Program-made: the position numbers and the translations under genes
Shown: positions 1-5,875 of the stretch, one piece after another
How the letters are laid out: each line of letters starts with the position of its first letter
Position numbering within the stretch: position 1 is the first letter of the stretch
The notes under the pieces: generated by a model
The model's database searches: none
Told to the model about the DNA's origin: nothing
The model's input: the letters and a program-made list of their open reading frames with translations, nothing else
Assembly: GCA_013695885.1 (NCBI GenBank)
Contig: JACCZP010000179.1
Location: 1 to 9,960 of the forward strand
From: Thermoleophilaceae bacterium
Lineage (GTDB): Bacteria; Actinomycetota; Thermoleophilia; Solirubrobacterales; Thermoleophilaceae
Reading direction: 5' to 3'
Length of the DNA: 9,960 bases

Positions 1-114
1 CGTGAACGGCGGATCGGTCGGCTTGGCGATGGTGACCGTCCTGCCGATGCGCGTGGCGCCGAGGGCGTCGACGCACAGCAGGTAGAAGTCCTTGCCGGTC
101 GGCGACGCGGCGCA
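1..114 (-). CDS. Fragment of a second coding frame, possible secreted-protein segment
   Basis: Reading leftward from 114, one base out of phase with the upstream sigma-like frame, 38 codons run to the window edge with 37 of 38 ending in G or C. They encode a sensible peptide containing GKDFYLLCVDALGATRIGRT and ending TIAKPTDPPFT. The alternating hydrophobic pattern (YLLCVDALG, RTVTIAK) resembles a beta-sandwich domain of an exported protein. I do not recognise the family, and 38 residues are too few to assign one. No start codon or ribosome binding site marks a separate gene. It is therefore either the continuation of the upstream gene after an insertion/deletion or part of a different gene joined here. 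Confidence 0.4.
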
Positions 115-479
115 CGCGCCGGCGCGCCCGCGGGGAGCTCGGGGCGGTGGCCGTCCTCGTAGAGCGTGTCGAGGGAATCGAGCAGCGAGGACGCCCAGAG
201 CCGCGCCTCCTCGGAGCTCTCGAGGTGGCCCTCGGTGGCACGCGACTCGGGGCCGGTCTGCTGACCGAGCAGGAAGTCGGCGAGCTGCCCGCGCCACTGA
301 GGGTCGACGCTCCGGGCGGTGGCCGGCGCCAGCTCGACGAGCGCTTCGCGGGCCAGCTCGCGGACCCGGGGCACGGGCATGCCGAGCATCCCCGAGATCT
401 CGTCGTAGGTCTGTCCCCGGCGCAGGACGAGCTCGATGATCGCTCGCTGCCTGGGACCGAGCTGGTCGAAGGTGGCCAT
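1..479 (-). CDS. Sigma-70 region-4-like helix-turn-helix protein, partial, frame disrupted near 114
   Basis: From an ATG at 479, about 122 codons encode a protein that opens MATFDQLGPRQRAIIELVLR and has a helix-turn-helix like sigma-70 region 4 (residues 5-48; QTYDEISGMLGMPVPRVREL). A mostly helical, acidic stretch follows (residues 50-112). The HTH probably binds promoter or operator DNA. There is no sigma region 2, so it is not a complete sigma factor. From memory, similar Solirubrobacterales proteins continue into a proline-rich linker, one transmembrane helix and an extracytoplasmic domain. Here the linker starts at about residue 114 (ELPAGAPAR). After about residue 122 this frame stays open to the window edge, but it becomes Arg/Ser/Pro-rich and loses the third-position GC bias. 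The adjacent frame looks coding instead. No Shine-Dalgarno is visible; TACCCT lies 10 bases upstream of the ATG. The HTH call is fairly sure; the product beyond residue 122 is not. Confidence 0.7.
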   Translation of the reverse strand, partial: MATFDQLGPRQRAIIELVLRRGQTYDEISGMLGMPVPRVRELAREALVELAPATARSVDPQWRGQLADFLLGQQTGPESRATEGHLESSEEARLWASSLLDSLDTLYEDGHRPELPAGAPARAPRRRPARTSTCCASTPSAPRASAGRSPSPSRPIRRS

Positions 480-489
480 GGGAGCGGGA

Positions 490-495
490 AGGGTA
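490..495 (-). promoter_or_regulatory. Candidate -10 element of the sigma-like gene
   Basis: On the minus strand TACCCT ends 10 bases before the ATG at 479 and fits TANNNT. No Shine-Dalgarno lies in between (TCCCGCTCCC), so a leaderless or very short-leader transcript is plausible. No good -35 is visible. Confidence 0.35.
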
Positions 496-527
496 ACCGG
501 GCGTACGGTCGGGAGGCCCACCGGGCG

Positions 528-566
528 CCTCGCGCGACCCGGCACTCGCCGGCCGCACGCGCGAGG
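528..566 (-). terminator. Strong nested hairpin downstream of nadE
   Basis: CCTCGCGCG (528-536) is perfectly complementary to CGCGCGAGG (558-566). Inside the loop CCGGC (539-543) pairs with GCCGG (548-552) around ACTC. It begins 15 bases after the nadE stop codon, between nadE and the sigma-like gene, both on the minus strand. No T-run follows on either strand, so it would be a tail-less terminator or a 3'-end stabilising structure. The pairing is seen; the function is inferred. Confidence 0.5.
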
Positions 567-581
567 TTCGGAGACAGCCTC

Positions 582-2357
582 CTAGCGGGGCAGGGTCGCC
601 TGGCGCGCCCGGTAGCGGTTGGTGATCGGCAGGCGCCGGTCGCGCCCGAACGCCCGCGCCGAGATCCGCACCCCGGGCGGTGCCTGGCGGCGCTTGTACT
701 CGGCACGGTCGACCATCTCGATCACCCGCTCGACCTCCTCGGCCGGCAGGCCCCGGCGCACGAGCTGGGAGGCGTCGAGGTCCTCCTCCACGTAGCCGGC
801 GAGGATGCGGTCGAGCAGCTCGTAGGAGGGAAGCGAGTCCTCGTCGCTCTGGTCCTCGCGCAGCTCCGCGGAGGGCTTGCGGTCGATCGCCGAACGCGGC
901 ACCAGCTCGCGCCCCTCGCGGCCGCCCCGCCACTCGACCAGCCGGTAGACCCAGCCCTTGAGCACGTCCTTCAGCACGGCGAACCCGCCGGCCATGTCGC
1001 CGTAGAGGGTCGCGTAGCCCACCGACATCTCGGACTTGTTGCCGGTGGTCAGGACGAGCCAGCCGAACTTGTTCGACAGGGCCATGACCAGGCTGCCGCG
1101 GATGCGGGCCTGAAGGTTCTCCTCGGCGATGTCGCGGTCCCGCCCGGCGAAGGGCTCGGCTAGCGCCGAGTCGAACGCCTCCATCGGCTCCCCGATGTCG
1201 ATCACGTGCAGACGGGCGCGGAGGTTCTCGGCGATGGACAGGGCGTCGGCACGCGTGCCCTCCGAGGAGTACCGCGAGGGCATGACCGCGCAGGTGAGGC
1301 GCTCCGCGCCCACCGCGTCGGCCGCCACCAGGGCGGTGAGCGCGGAGTCGATGCCCCCGGAAAGGGCCACCACCACGCCGTCGAAGCCGTTCTTCTCGAC
1401 GTAGTCCCGCACGCCGGTGACCAGCGCGGCGTAGACCTCCTCCTCGGGGCCCATGACGTCCGCCACCGGCCCGCCCACCTCGCCCGGCCGCCAGGCCGGC
1501 TCCACCTCGAGTCGCGCGAGCACGCGCGCGCGTGCCTCGGCCCCGGTCCCGGCGCGCGTTCGGAGCACGGCGCCGCGATGGCGGGCGTCGCGCAGGCGGG
1601 CGGCGTCGACGGCACCAGGGTCGATCGTGCACACGGTCAGCGCCTCCTCGAACTGAGGAGCGCGGGCCACCACGCGGCCGTCCTGGTCGATGGCCATCGA
1701 CTGCCCGTCGAAGACCAGCTCGTCCTGGCCGCCGACGAGGTTGGCGAACAGCACCGTGACCAGCGAGTCGCGGGCCCGCTGGACGAGCATGCGCTCGCGC
1801 TGAGCGCCCTTGCCGGCGTGGTAGGGGGAGGCCGAGAGGTTGACCACCACCCGGGCGCCGGCGAGGGCCAGGGAGGTGGCCGGCGGGCCGGGCTCCCAGA
1901 TGTCCTCGCACACCGTGATCCCCACGCCGACGCCGTCGACCTCGATCAGCGCGGGCTCGGAACCGGCCTGGAAGTAGCGCCGCTCGTCGAACACGCCGTA
2001 GTTCGGTAGGTGCATCTTCCGGTAGACGGCCGCGACCTCGCCGTCGGCCAGCACGGCGGCCGCGTTGTAGACGTCGTCGGAGCGCTCGGGAAAGCCGACG
2101 ACCGCGATGATTCCCTCGCATCCGCGCGCGAGCTCGCGCAGCGCCTCACCCGCGGCGTCGGAGAAGCTCGGGCGAAGGAGCAGGTCCTCGGGCGGGTAGC
2201 CGGTCAGCGCCAGCTCGGGGAAGACCACCACGCTCGCGGCCTCCTCGCGCGCCTCCTCGACCATGCCGGCGATGCGGCGGGCGTTGCCCTCGATGTCGCC
2301 CACCGTGGCGTTGAGCTGGGCCAGGGCCACCCGCATGAGGTCGGTGCGTGCGCTCAT
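582..2357 (-). CDS. nadE: Glutamine-dependent NAD(+) synthase
   Basis: This 591-residue enzyme makes NAD from nicotinic acid adenine dinucleotide, ATP and glutamine-derived ammonia in the cytosol, the last step of NAD synthesis. Residues 8-270 form a nitrilase-type glutaminase domain with the Glu-Lys-Cys triad: E48 (VVFPELALTGYPPEDLL), K114 (VYRKMHLPNYGVFDERR) and C150 (ITVCEDIWEPG). Residues 305-591 form the synthetase domain with the ATP-pyrophosphatase P-loop SGGIDS (333-338), the motif LTTGNKSEMSVGYATLYGD (436-454) and KPSAELREDQSDEDSLPSYE (494-513). It is full length for the two-domain family. The start is the first ATG (2357). M8 (2336), just before VALAQLN, is an alternative, since homologues often begin there. 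The gene follows the YbaK gene by 55 bases on the same strand. There is no Shine-Dalgarno; GATACT lies 7 bases upstream of the start, so nadE probably has its own leaderless promoter besides read-through. Confidence 0.97.
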   Translation of the reverse strand: MSARTDLMRVALAQLNATVGDIEGNARRIAGMVEEAREEAASVVVFPELALTGYPPEDLLLRPSFSDAAGEALRELARGCEGIIAVVGFPERSDDVYNAAAVLADGEVAAVYRKMHLPNYGVFDERRYFQAGSEPALIEVDGVGVGITVCEDIWEPGPPATSLALAGARVVVNLSASPYHAGKGAQRERMLVQRARDSLVTVLFANLVGGQDELVFDGQSMAIDQDGRVVARAPQFEEALTVCTIDPGAVDAARLRDARHRGAVLRTRAGTGAEARARVLARLEVEPAWRPGEVGGPVADVMGPEEEVYAALVTGVRDYVEKNGFDGVVVALSGGIDSALTALVAADAVGAERLTCAVMPSRYSSEGTRADALSIAENLRARLHVIDIGEPMEAFDSALAEPFAGRDRDIAEENLQARIRGSLVMALSNKFGWLVLTTGNKSEMSVGYATLYGDMAGGFAVLKDVLKGWVYRLVEWRGGREGRELVPRSAIDRKPSAELREDQSDEDSLPSYELLDRILAGYVEEDLDASQLVRRGLPAEEVERVIEMVDRAEYKRRQAPPGVRISARAFGRDRRLPITNRYRARQATLPR

Positions 2358-2364
2358 GCTGTGG

Positions 2365-2370
2365 AGTATC
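2365..2370 (-). promoter_or_regulatory. Candidate -10 element of nadE (leaderless)
   Basis: On the minus strand GATACT matches five of six bases of TATACT and ends 7 bases before the nadE ATG. The spacing puts the transcription start at or next to the start codon, and no ribosome binding site is present. Confidence 0.45.
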
Positions 2371-2412
2371 GCGCGCCCGTGCTCGACCCGAGGCCGCCGC
2401 GGGCGCCGGGCC

Positions 2413-2865
2413 CTACTCGCTGAGCGGCGCCACCTCTGCGGCGGTGCAGTCGGCCAGCTCGCGCGGATGCAGCTCGAACACCGAGGCGCCGTCGCCGCAG
2501 GAGGCCCACATGGTCTCGAAGCCGAGGACGACCTCGTCGATCACAACCCGCAGACCGTGCCCGAAGGGAGGCACGGCGCCCGGCGCGAACCCGGTGGCCA
2601 CGCGCACCTCCGACGGGGAGGCCGCCTCGACGTGGGCGCAGTCGAGCACGTCGCAGAGGCGGTCGGGGTCCACCCATCGGGCACCGGAGGTGATGCACAC
2701 CACCGGCTCGCCGTCGGCCAGGAAGACCACCGACTTGGCGATGCTCGCCGCCTCGCACCCCACGGTGGCGGCGGTCTCCGGAAGCGTGTACGCGGGCCGC
2801 GACAGAGTCTTCACCTCGAGGCCGAGGCCGAGCCCTCGTGCTGCATCGACCACCTTCGAGCGCAT
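2413..2865 (-). CDS. YbaK/EbsC-family aminoacyl-tRNA deacylase (prolyl-tRNA editing-like)
   Basis: This 150-residue single-domain protein belongs to the YbaK/ProX superfamily, whose members hydrolyse mischarged aminoacyl-tRNAs such as Cys-tRNA(Pro) or Ala-tRNA(Pro) in trans, in the cytosol. Diagnostic features are the conserved lysine in SIAKSVVFLADG (K44), the following strand PVVCITSG (54-61), and the glycine/proline loop TGFAPGAVPPFGH (91-103), which shapes the substrate pocket. The length is typical for free-standing members. The start ATG overlaps the stop of the upstream acyltransferase gene (TGATG, one base shared), so translation is probably coupled. Only a weak AAGG precedes the ATG by about 11 bases. 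Substrate specificity (Cys, Ala or other) cannot be read from the sequence. I see no metabolic link with the lipid gene upstream. Confidence 0.9.
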   Translation of the reverse strand: MRSKVVDAARGLGLGLEVKTLSRPAYTLPETAATVGCEAASIAKSVVFLADGEPVVCITSGARWVDPDRLCDVLDCAHVEAASPSEVRVATGFAPGAVPPFGHGLRVVIDEVVLGFETMWASCGDGASVFELHPRELADCTAAEVAPLSE

Positions 2866-4346
2866 CAGGCACGCGCCTTGCGCCGCGAGCCGGTCTTCCG
2901 CCGCCCACCGCCGTTCACGCTCGACGGCGCCTCGGCAGAGGGACGGTGGAGCCTCACGCCGGAGGCGCGGGCCAGCTCCGCGAGCGAGCCCTCGAGGTCG
3001 TCGACGATGTCCTCGAGATCGGGTACCGCGTCGTAGTCGGCGGAGAGGCCGAAGCTCATCCGCCCCGCGTAGGAGACGATGGCCACCCCTAGTGCGACGT
3101 TGCTGGCGAGGGGCATCTCGGGAATCATCTCGAGCATCCGGCGGCCGAGGAGGTAGAGCGGCTGCTGCGGGCCGGGCACGTTGGTCACGACGGTGTTGAT
3201 GAAGCGCTGGCGAGAGGCCAGCCGCGATGCCCGGGAGAGGATCGTGGGCGGGGCGAAGCCGCTCAGCTCGGTCAGGTTGCGCGCCCCCACCGCCTGACCG
3301 GACGTCTTGAGATCGTCCATCGCCTCGGAGACGATGGCCAGGCGCTCACGCGGATCGTGCACGCCCACGGGCAGGGGCGCGATGATCCCGGCCACGCGGT
3401 TCCCACCTGCCTCCCGGTCATCGTCCGAGCGGATGCTCACCGGCACGAAGGCGTGGAGGTCGAGACCCTCGGTCTCGAGCCCGAGGCGGCGCATGTGCCG
3501 TCCGAGACCGCCGGCCACGGTGGCCAGCACGACATCGTTGACGGTGCCGCCGAGAGCGTCCTTGACGGCCTTCAGGTCGGCCAGGGAGGCGCTCATCCAG
3601 GAGAAGCGCCGATGCGGCCCGATGGGCGTGTTGTAGGGGCTCGGCGGCGCGGGACGCAGCCCCGCCCACGCCAGCGCGCCGACGCCCACCGCCTGCTGCC
3701 AGGCCTCGCCCAGGATCTCGCGGGGACGGGAGAGGAGCCCCGAGGCCGAGCCGAGCAGCGAGCGGGGCGTCGAGGCGCGCTCGGTCACGGCCTCGACGAG
3801 CAGCTGGGCGCCCGAGGGGCTCGGGCGCGGAAGCCACGGTCGGCCGGGATCGGGTGGCGCGACCGGGTCGGCGGCGGTGTCGAACAGCACCGACATGAGG
3901 TCCACCCCGGCGATGCCGTCGATCAGCGCGTGATGGGTCTTCGATATCACCGCGAAGCGCTCGTCCTCGAGCCCCTCTACGAGCCACAGCTCCCACAGGG
4001 GCTTGTCGCGGTCGAGCTGCTGGCCGGCGAGACGGCCGGCGAGATCGCGCAGCTGCGCGTCGCTGCCCGGGGGCGGGAGGGCCGTGCCGCGGACGTGGTA
4101 GCCCAGGTTGAGGTGGGGGTCGTCCACCCAGCGCGGGCGGGCGGCGTCGAAGGGCACCCACGCGAGGCGCTGGCGGTAGCGGGGCACGAGGTGCAGCCGT
4201 CGCTCGACGCTCTCGAGGAGCTCCTCGTAGGACGGCGCGTCGCCCTCGAATATCAGTACGGCCGCGACGTGCATGTGCGAGGAGTCGTCCTCGAGCGTGA
4301 GGAACGACATGTCGAGAGCGCTCAACCGATCGCCGCTCGCCTGCAT
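2865..4346 (-). CDS. Wax ester synthase / diacylglycerol acyltransferase (WS/DGAT)
   Basis: This 493-residue bifunctional acyltransferase transfers acyl groups from acyl-CoA to diacylglycerol or fatty alcohols, giving triacylglycerol or wax ester storage lipid at the inner membrane or lipid-droplet surface. It starts with the family signature RLSALDMSFLTLEDDSSHMH (residues 7-26). The catalytic HHxxxDG motif is intact (KTHHALIDGIAG: H138, H139, D143). The C-terminal half carries the ND motif (GGTVNDVVLA, N270-D271) and TNVPGP (388-393). The length is typical. The last ~20 residues (GGGRRKTGSRRKARA and neighbours) are very basic and look like a disordered tail, perhaps contacting membrane or nucleic acid. 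The start ATG at 4346 has a clear GGAGG 4 bases upstream. The gene leads the minus-strand set with the YbaK gene and diverges from the amidohydrolase. Many actinobacteria carry several paralogues, so its substrate preference is unknown. Confidence 0.95.
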   Translation of the reverse strand: MQASGDRLSALDMSFLTLEDDSSHMHVAAVLIFEGDAPSYEELLESVERRLHLVPRYRQRLAWVPFDAARPRWVDDPHLNLGYHVRGTALPPPGSDAQLRDLAGRLAGQQLDRDKPLWELWLVEGLEDERFAVISKTHHALIDGIAGVDLMSVLFDTAADPVAPPDPGRPWLPRPSPSGAQLLVEAVTERASTPRSLLGSASGLLSRPREILGEAWQQAVGVGALAWAGLRPAPPSPYNTPIGPHRRFSWMSASLADLKAVKDALGGTVNDVVLATVAGGLGRHMRRLGLETEGLDLHAFVPVSIRSDDDREAGGNRVAGIIAPLPVGVHDPRERLAIVSEAMDDLKTSGQAVGARNLTELSGFAPPTILSRASRLASRQRFINTVVTNVPGPQQPLYLLGRRMLEMIPEMPLASNVALGVAIVSYAGRMSFGLSADYDAVPDLEDIVDDLEGSLAELARASGVRLHRPSAEAPSSVNGGGRRKTGSRRKARA

Positions 4347-4350
4347 GCTG

Positions 4351-4355
4351 CCTCC
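4351..4355 (-). promoter_or_regulatory. Shine-Dalgarno of the WS/DGAT gene
   Basis: GGAGG on the minus strand, 4 bases before the ATG at 4346, fixes that start. It is the strongest ribosome binding site in the window, where most starts lack one. Confidence 0.7.
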
Positions 4356-4393
4356 ATGGTCTCGCTCTCCCCGGAGACGCGAGGCTACAGCAG

Positions 4394-4399
4394 TAGGGT
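4394..4399 (+). promoter_or_regulatory. Candidate -10 element of the amidohydrolase gene (leaderless)
   Basis: TAGGGT (TANNNT) ends 9 bases before the ATG at 4409. There is no Shine-Dalgarno between it and the start. The 62-base region 4347-4408 must hold divergent promoters for this gene and the WS/DGAT gene. Confidence 0.4.
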
Positions 4400-4408
4400 G
4401 GCCCGCCG

Positions 4409-5563
4409 ATGCACGCGGACGGACTCATCGCCCCGTGGTACGAGCGCCTCCGCGAGGACCTTCCGCCGCTCGAGCTCCTCGACGCGCACACGCACACCGG
4501 GCAGGACGACCCCGACGGGTTCCGCTGCACCGCGGACGAGCTGCTGGCGGCGCTCGACGTGGTGGACGGCCGTGGTGTGGTGTTCACGATGCACGAGCCC
4601 TCCGGCTACCGCGCGGCGAACGACCGGGTGCTCGCCGAGGCCGAGGCCTCCGGTGGGCGGCTGATGCCGCTCTGCCGCGTGGACCCGGCGAGCGAGGCCG
4701 TGCCCGAGGCCGAGCGATGCCTGGCCGCGGGCGCTCGCGGCATCAAGCTCCACCCCCGTGCGGAGGGGTTCACGCTCGAGCACCCGGCGGTTGAGGGCCT
4801 GCTGGCGCTGGCCGACGAGCGCCGGCTGCCCGTGCTGGTGCACGCCGGGCGCGGCATCCCCGCGCTGGGTCGGCACGCTCTGCTCCTGTCGGAGCGCTTT
4901 CCGGGTGCCCGGCTCATCCTGGCCCACGCCGCGGTGAGCGACCTGAGCTGGATATGGCGCCACGCGCCCGAGCACCCGAACCTGTTCTTCGACACCTCGT
5001 GGTGGAGCCCCACCGACCTTCTCGCCCTGCTCGGCCTCGTGCCGCCCGGCCAGGTGCTGTTCGCGAGCGACGCGCCCTACGGCACGCCGCTCCACTCGGT
5101 GCTGCTGGTCATGCGCTGCGCGCTCCAGCTCGGCTACGCCGACGACCAGCTCCGCGCGCTCGCCGGGGGCCAGCTCGAGCGCCTCCTCCAGGGTGAGGAC
5201 CCGCTCGACCTCGGCCCGGCGGTCGGGATGGGCGAGGAGCGGCTCGACATCCTCCTCGAGCGGGTGTGCGGCCAGCTCTACTCGATGGTGGGCCGGCTCA
5301 TGACCGGGGCGGACGCCGACGAGCTGATGCCGCTCGCGCGCCTGGCCTGTGAGGTGGGAGAGGACGCGCCACAGTCGCCGGTCTGCCGCTCGGTGCTCGA
5401 GCTGCTCGACCTCCACGAGCGCCACGCCGCCGACCTCACCGACGGCGTACGCCTGTTCCCCGGCGTCCACCTCGTGGTGCTGGCCCTCTGTGTGGCTCGC
5501 ACCCCGGACGTCGGGGTGCCCGCCGCAGGTGAGCACGTGTCGACGGGCGAGCGCGAGCCCTGA
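4409..5563 (+). CDS. Amidohydrolase-2-type TIM-barrel metal-dependent hydrolase
   Basis: This 384-residue cytosolic protein has an amidohydrolase (PF04909-like) barrel. The metal-binding HxH is in LLDAHTHTG (H27, H29). Further likely ligands are H145 (PVLVHAGRG), H173 (LILAHAA) and D221 (VLFASDAPYG), with the strand GIKLHP at 111-116. These fit a hydrolase or decarboxylase acting on a small organic acid, amide or lactone; the substrate cannot be named. The barrel ends at about residue 265. A further ~115 residues (GMGEERLDILLERVCGQLYS onward) form a mostly helical extension that I do not recognise. The ATG at 4409 follows a TANNNT hexamer by 9 bases with no ribosome binding site, so the mRNA is probably leaderless. 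It stands alone and diverges from the WS/DGAT gene. The family call is firm and the role unknown. Confidence 0.88.
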   Translation: MHADGLIAPWYERLREDLPPLELLDAHTHTGQDDPDGFRCTADELLAALDVVDGRGVVFTMHEPSGYRAANDRVLAEAEASGGRLMPLCRVDPASEAVPEAERCLAAGARGIKLHPRAEGFTLEHPAVEGLLALADERRLPVLVHAGRGIPALGRHALLLSERFPGARLILAHAAVSDLSWIWRHAPEHPNLFFDTSWWSPTDLLALLGLVPPGQVLFASDAPYGTPLHSVLLVMRCALQLGYADDQLRALAGGQLERLLQGEDPLDLGPAVGMGEERLDILLERVCGQLYSMVGRLMTGADADELMPLARLACEVGEDAPQSPVCRSVLELLDLHERHAADLTDGVRLFPGVHLVVLALCVARTPDVGVPAAGEHVSTGEREP

Positions 5564-5606
5564 GCCGCGGGGCGGCCGGGCGCGAGCGCTTCGCGTCGGG
5601 CGGCTC
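5562..5606 (+). terminator. Nested GC hairpin at the end of the amidohydrolase gene
   Basis: GAGCCGC (5562-5568, overlapping the stop codon) pairs with GCGGCTC (5600-5606), and inside it CGCGA (5581-5585) pairs with TCGCG (5591-5595). No T-run follows. It is placed to end or protect the amidohydrolase transcript and separate it from the riboswitch unit. Confidence 0.35.
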
Positions 5607-5689
5607 GCTCCTCGGTGGACGCAGCGCACACAGCGCGGGACCGCACCGAACGCGCCGGCCCGGTGTTAGCCGCCCTCGTTGACCTGAAG
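5607..5689 (+). other. Non-coding stretch before the riboswitch, promoter expected here
   Basis: Together with the hairpin before it and the riboswitch after it, this makes up the 312-base gene-free interval 5564-5875. The riboswitch transcript must start in or near it. I see no convincing promoter: TTGACC at 5679-5684 looks like a -35 but lacks a matching -10, and TTAGCC at 5666-5671 is a weak -10 candidate. Confidence 0.4.
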
Positions 5690-5875
5690 ACATAGCGGCT
5701 TGCCGAGTCGCCGACCTCCCAGAGGCCGGCGAACGGGGGACCCACTTCCGCGTCCGACCGGACGCGGGCGGGGCGAGTCGGCCGGTGATCCGGCCGTAGC
5801 GGGCGCGCCAAGAGGCGGCGCGGTCGCGAGCCCGACAGCTAACCCCGTAGGCGAGAGCCGAGAAAGGAAGTATCG
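5690..5875 (+). ncRNA. Cyclic di-AMP riboswitch (ydaO/yuaA class)
   Basis: The three conserved blocks of this class occur in order: CGGGGGACCCA (5734-5744), GGGGCGAGTC (5770-5779, as GGGGTGAATC in Bacillus) and GACAGCTAACCCCGTAGGCG (5834-5853). Between them are variable hairpins: CCGCGTCC/GGACGCGG (5748-5755 with 5760-5767) and CGGCCGG/CCGGCCG (5779-5785 with 5790-5796), then a GC-rich hairpin around 5802-5820. A closing helix joins CGGCT (5696-5700) to AGCCG (5856-5860). The aptamer ends directly against the ribosome binding site AGGAAG (5865-5870) of the RlpA-like gene. No terminator separates aptamer and start codon, so translational control, or use of the aptamer's 3' strand, is more likely than a separate attenuator. 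In actinobacteria this class commonly precedes cell-wall hydrolase genes such as rpf, NlpC/P60 and RlpA types, usually as an OFF switch. The ends are approximate. Confidence 0.92.
5865..5870 (+). promoter_or_regulatory. Shine-Dalgarno of the RlpA-like gene, adjoining the riboswitch
   Basis: AGGAAG lies 5 bases before the GTG at 5876 and selects that start over the ATG at 5909. It is only five bases from the closing strand of the aptamer (AGCCG, 5856-5860), so c-di-AMP binding could affect its accessibility. Confidence 0.65.

Noticed and set aside
147..1163. A 338-codon open frame on the plus strand
   Set aside because: It is antisense to the sigma-like gene and the nadE synthetase domain and crosses the hairpin 528-566. 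Its composition is typical of a shadow frame.
3357..4664. A 435-codon open frame on the plus strand
   Set aside because: It is antisense to the WS/DGAT gene and then out of frame with the amidohydrolase. It has no recognisable motif or ribosome binding site, and the sense proteins explain the sequence.
4385..5629. A 414-codon open frame on the minus strand
   Set aside because: It is antisense to the amidohydrolase, whose metal ligands and barrel motifs identify the plus strand as coding.
5679..5708. Classic sigma-70 promoter from TTGACC at 5679
   Set aside because: The hexamer 17 bases downstream (GCCGAG region) is not -10-like, and it would start transcription inside the aptamer's first helix.
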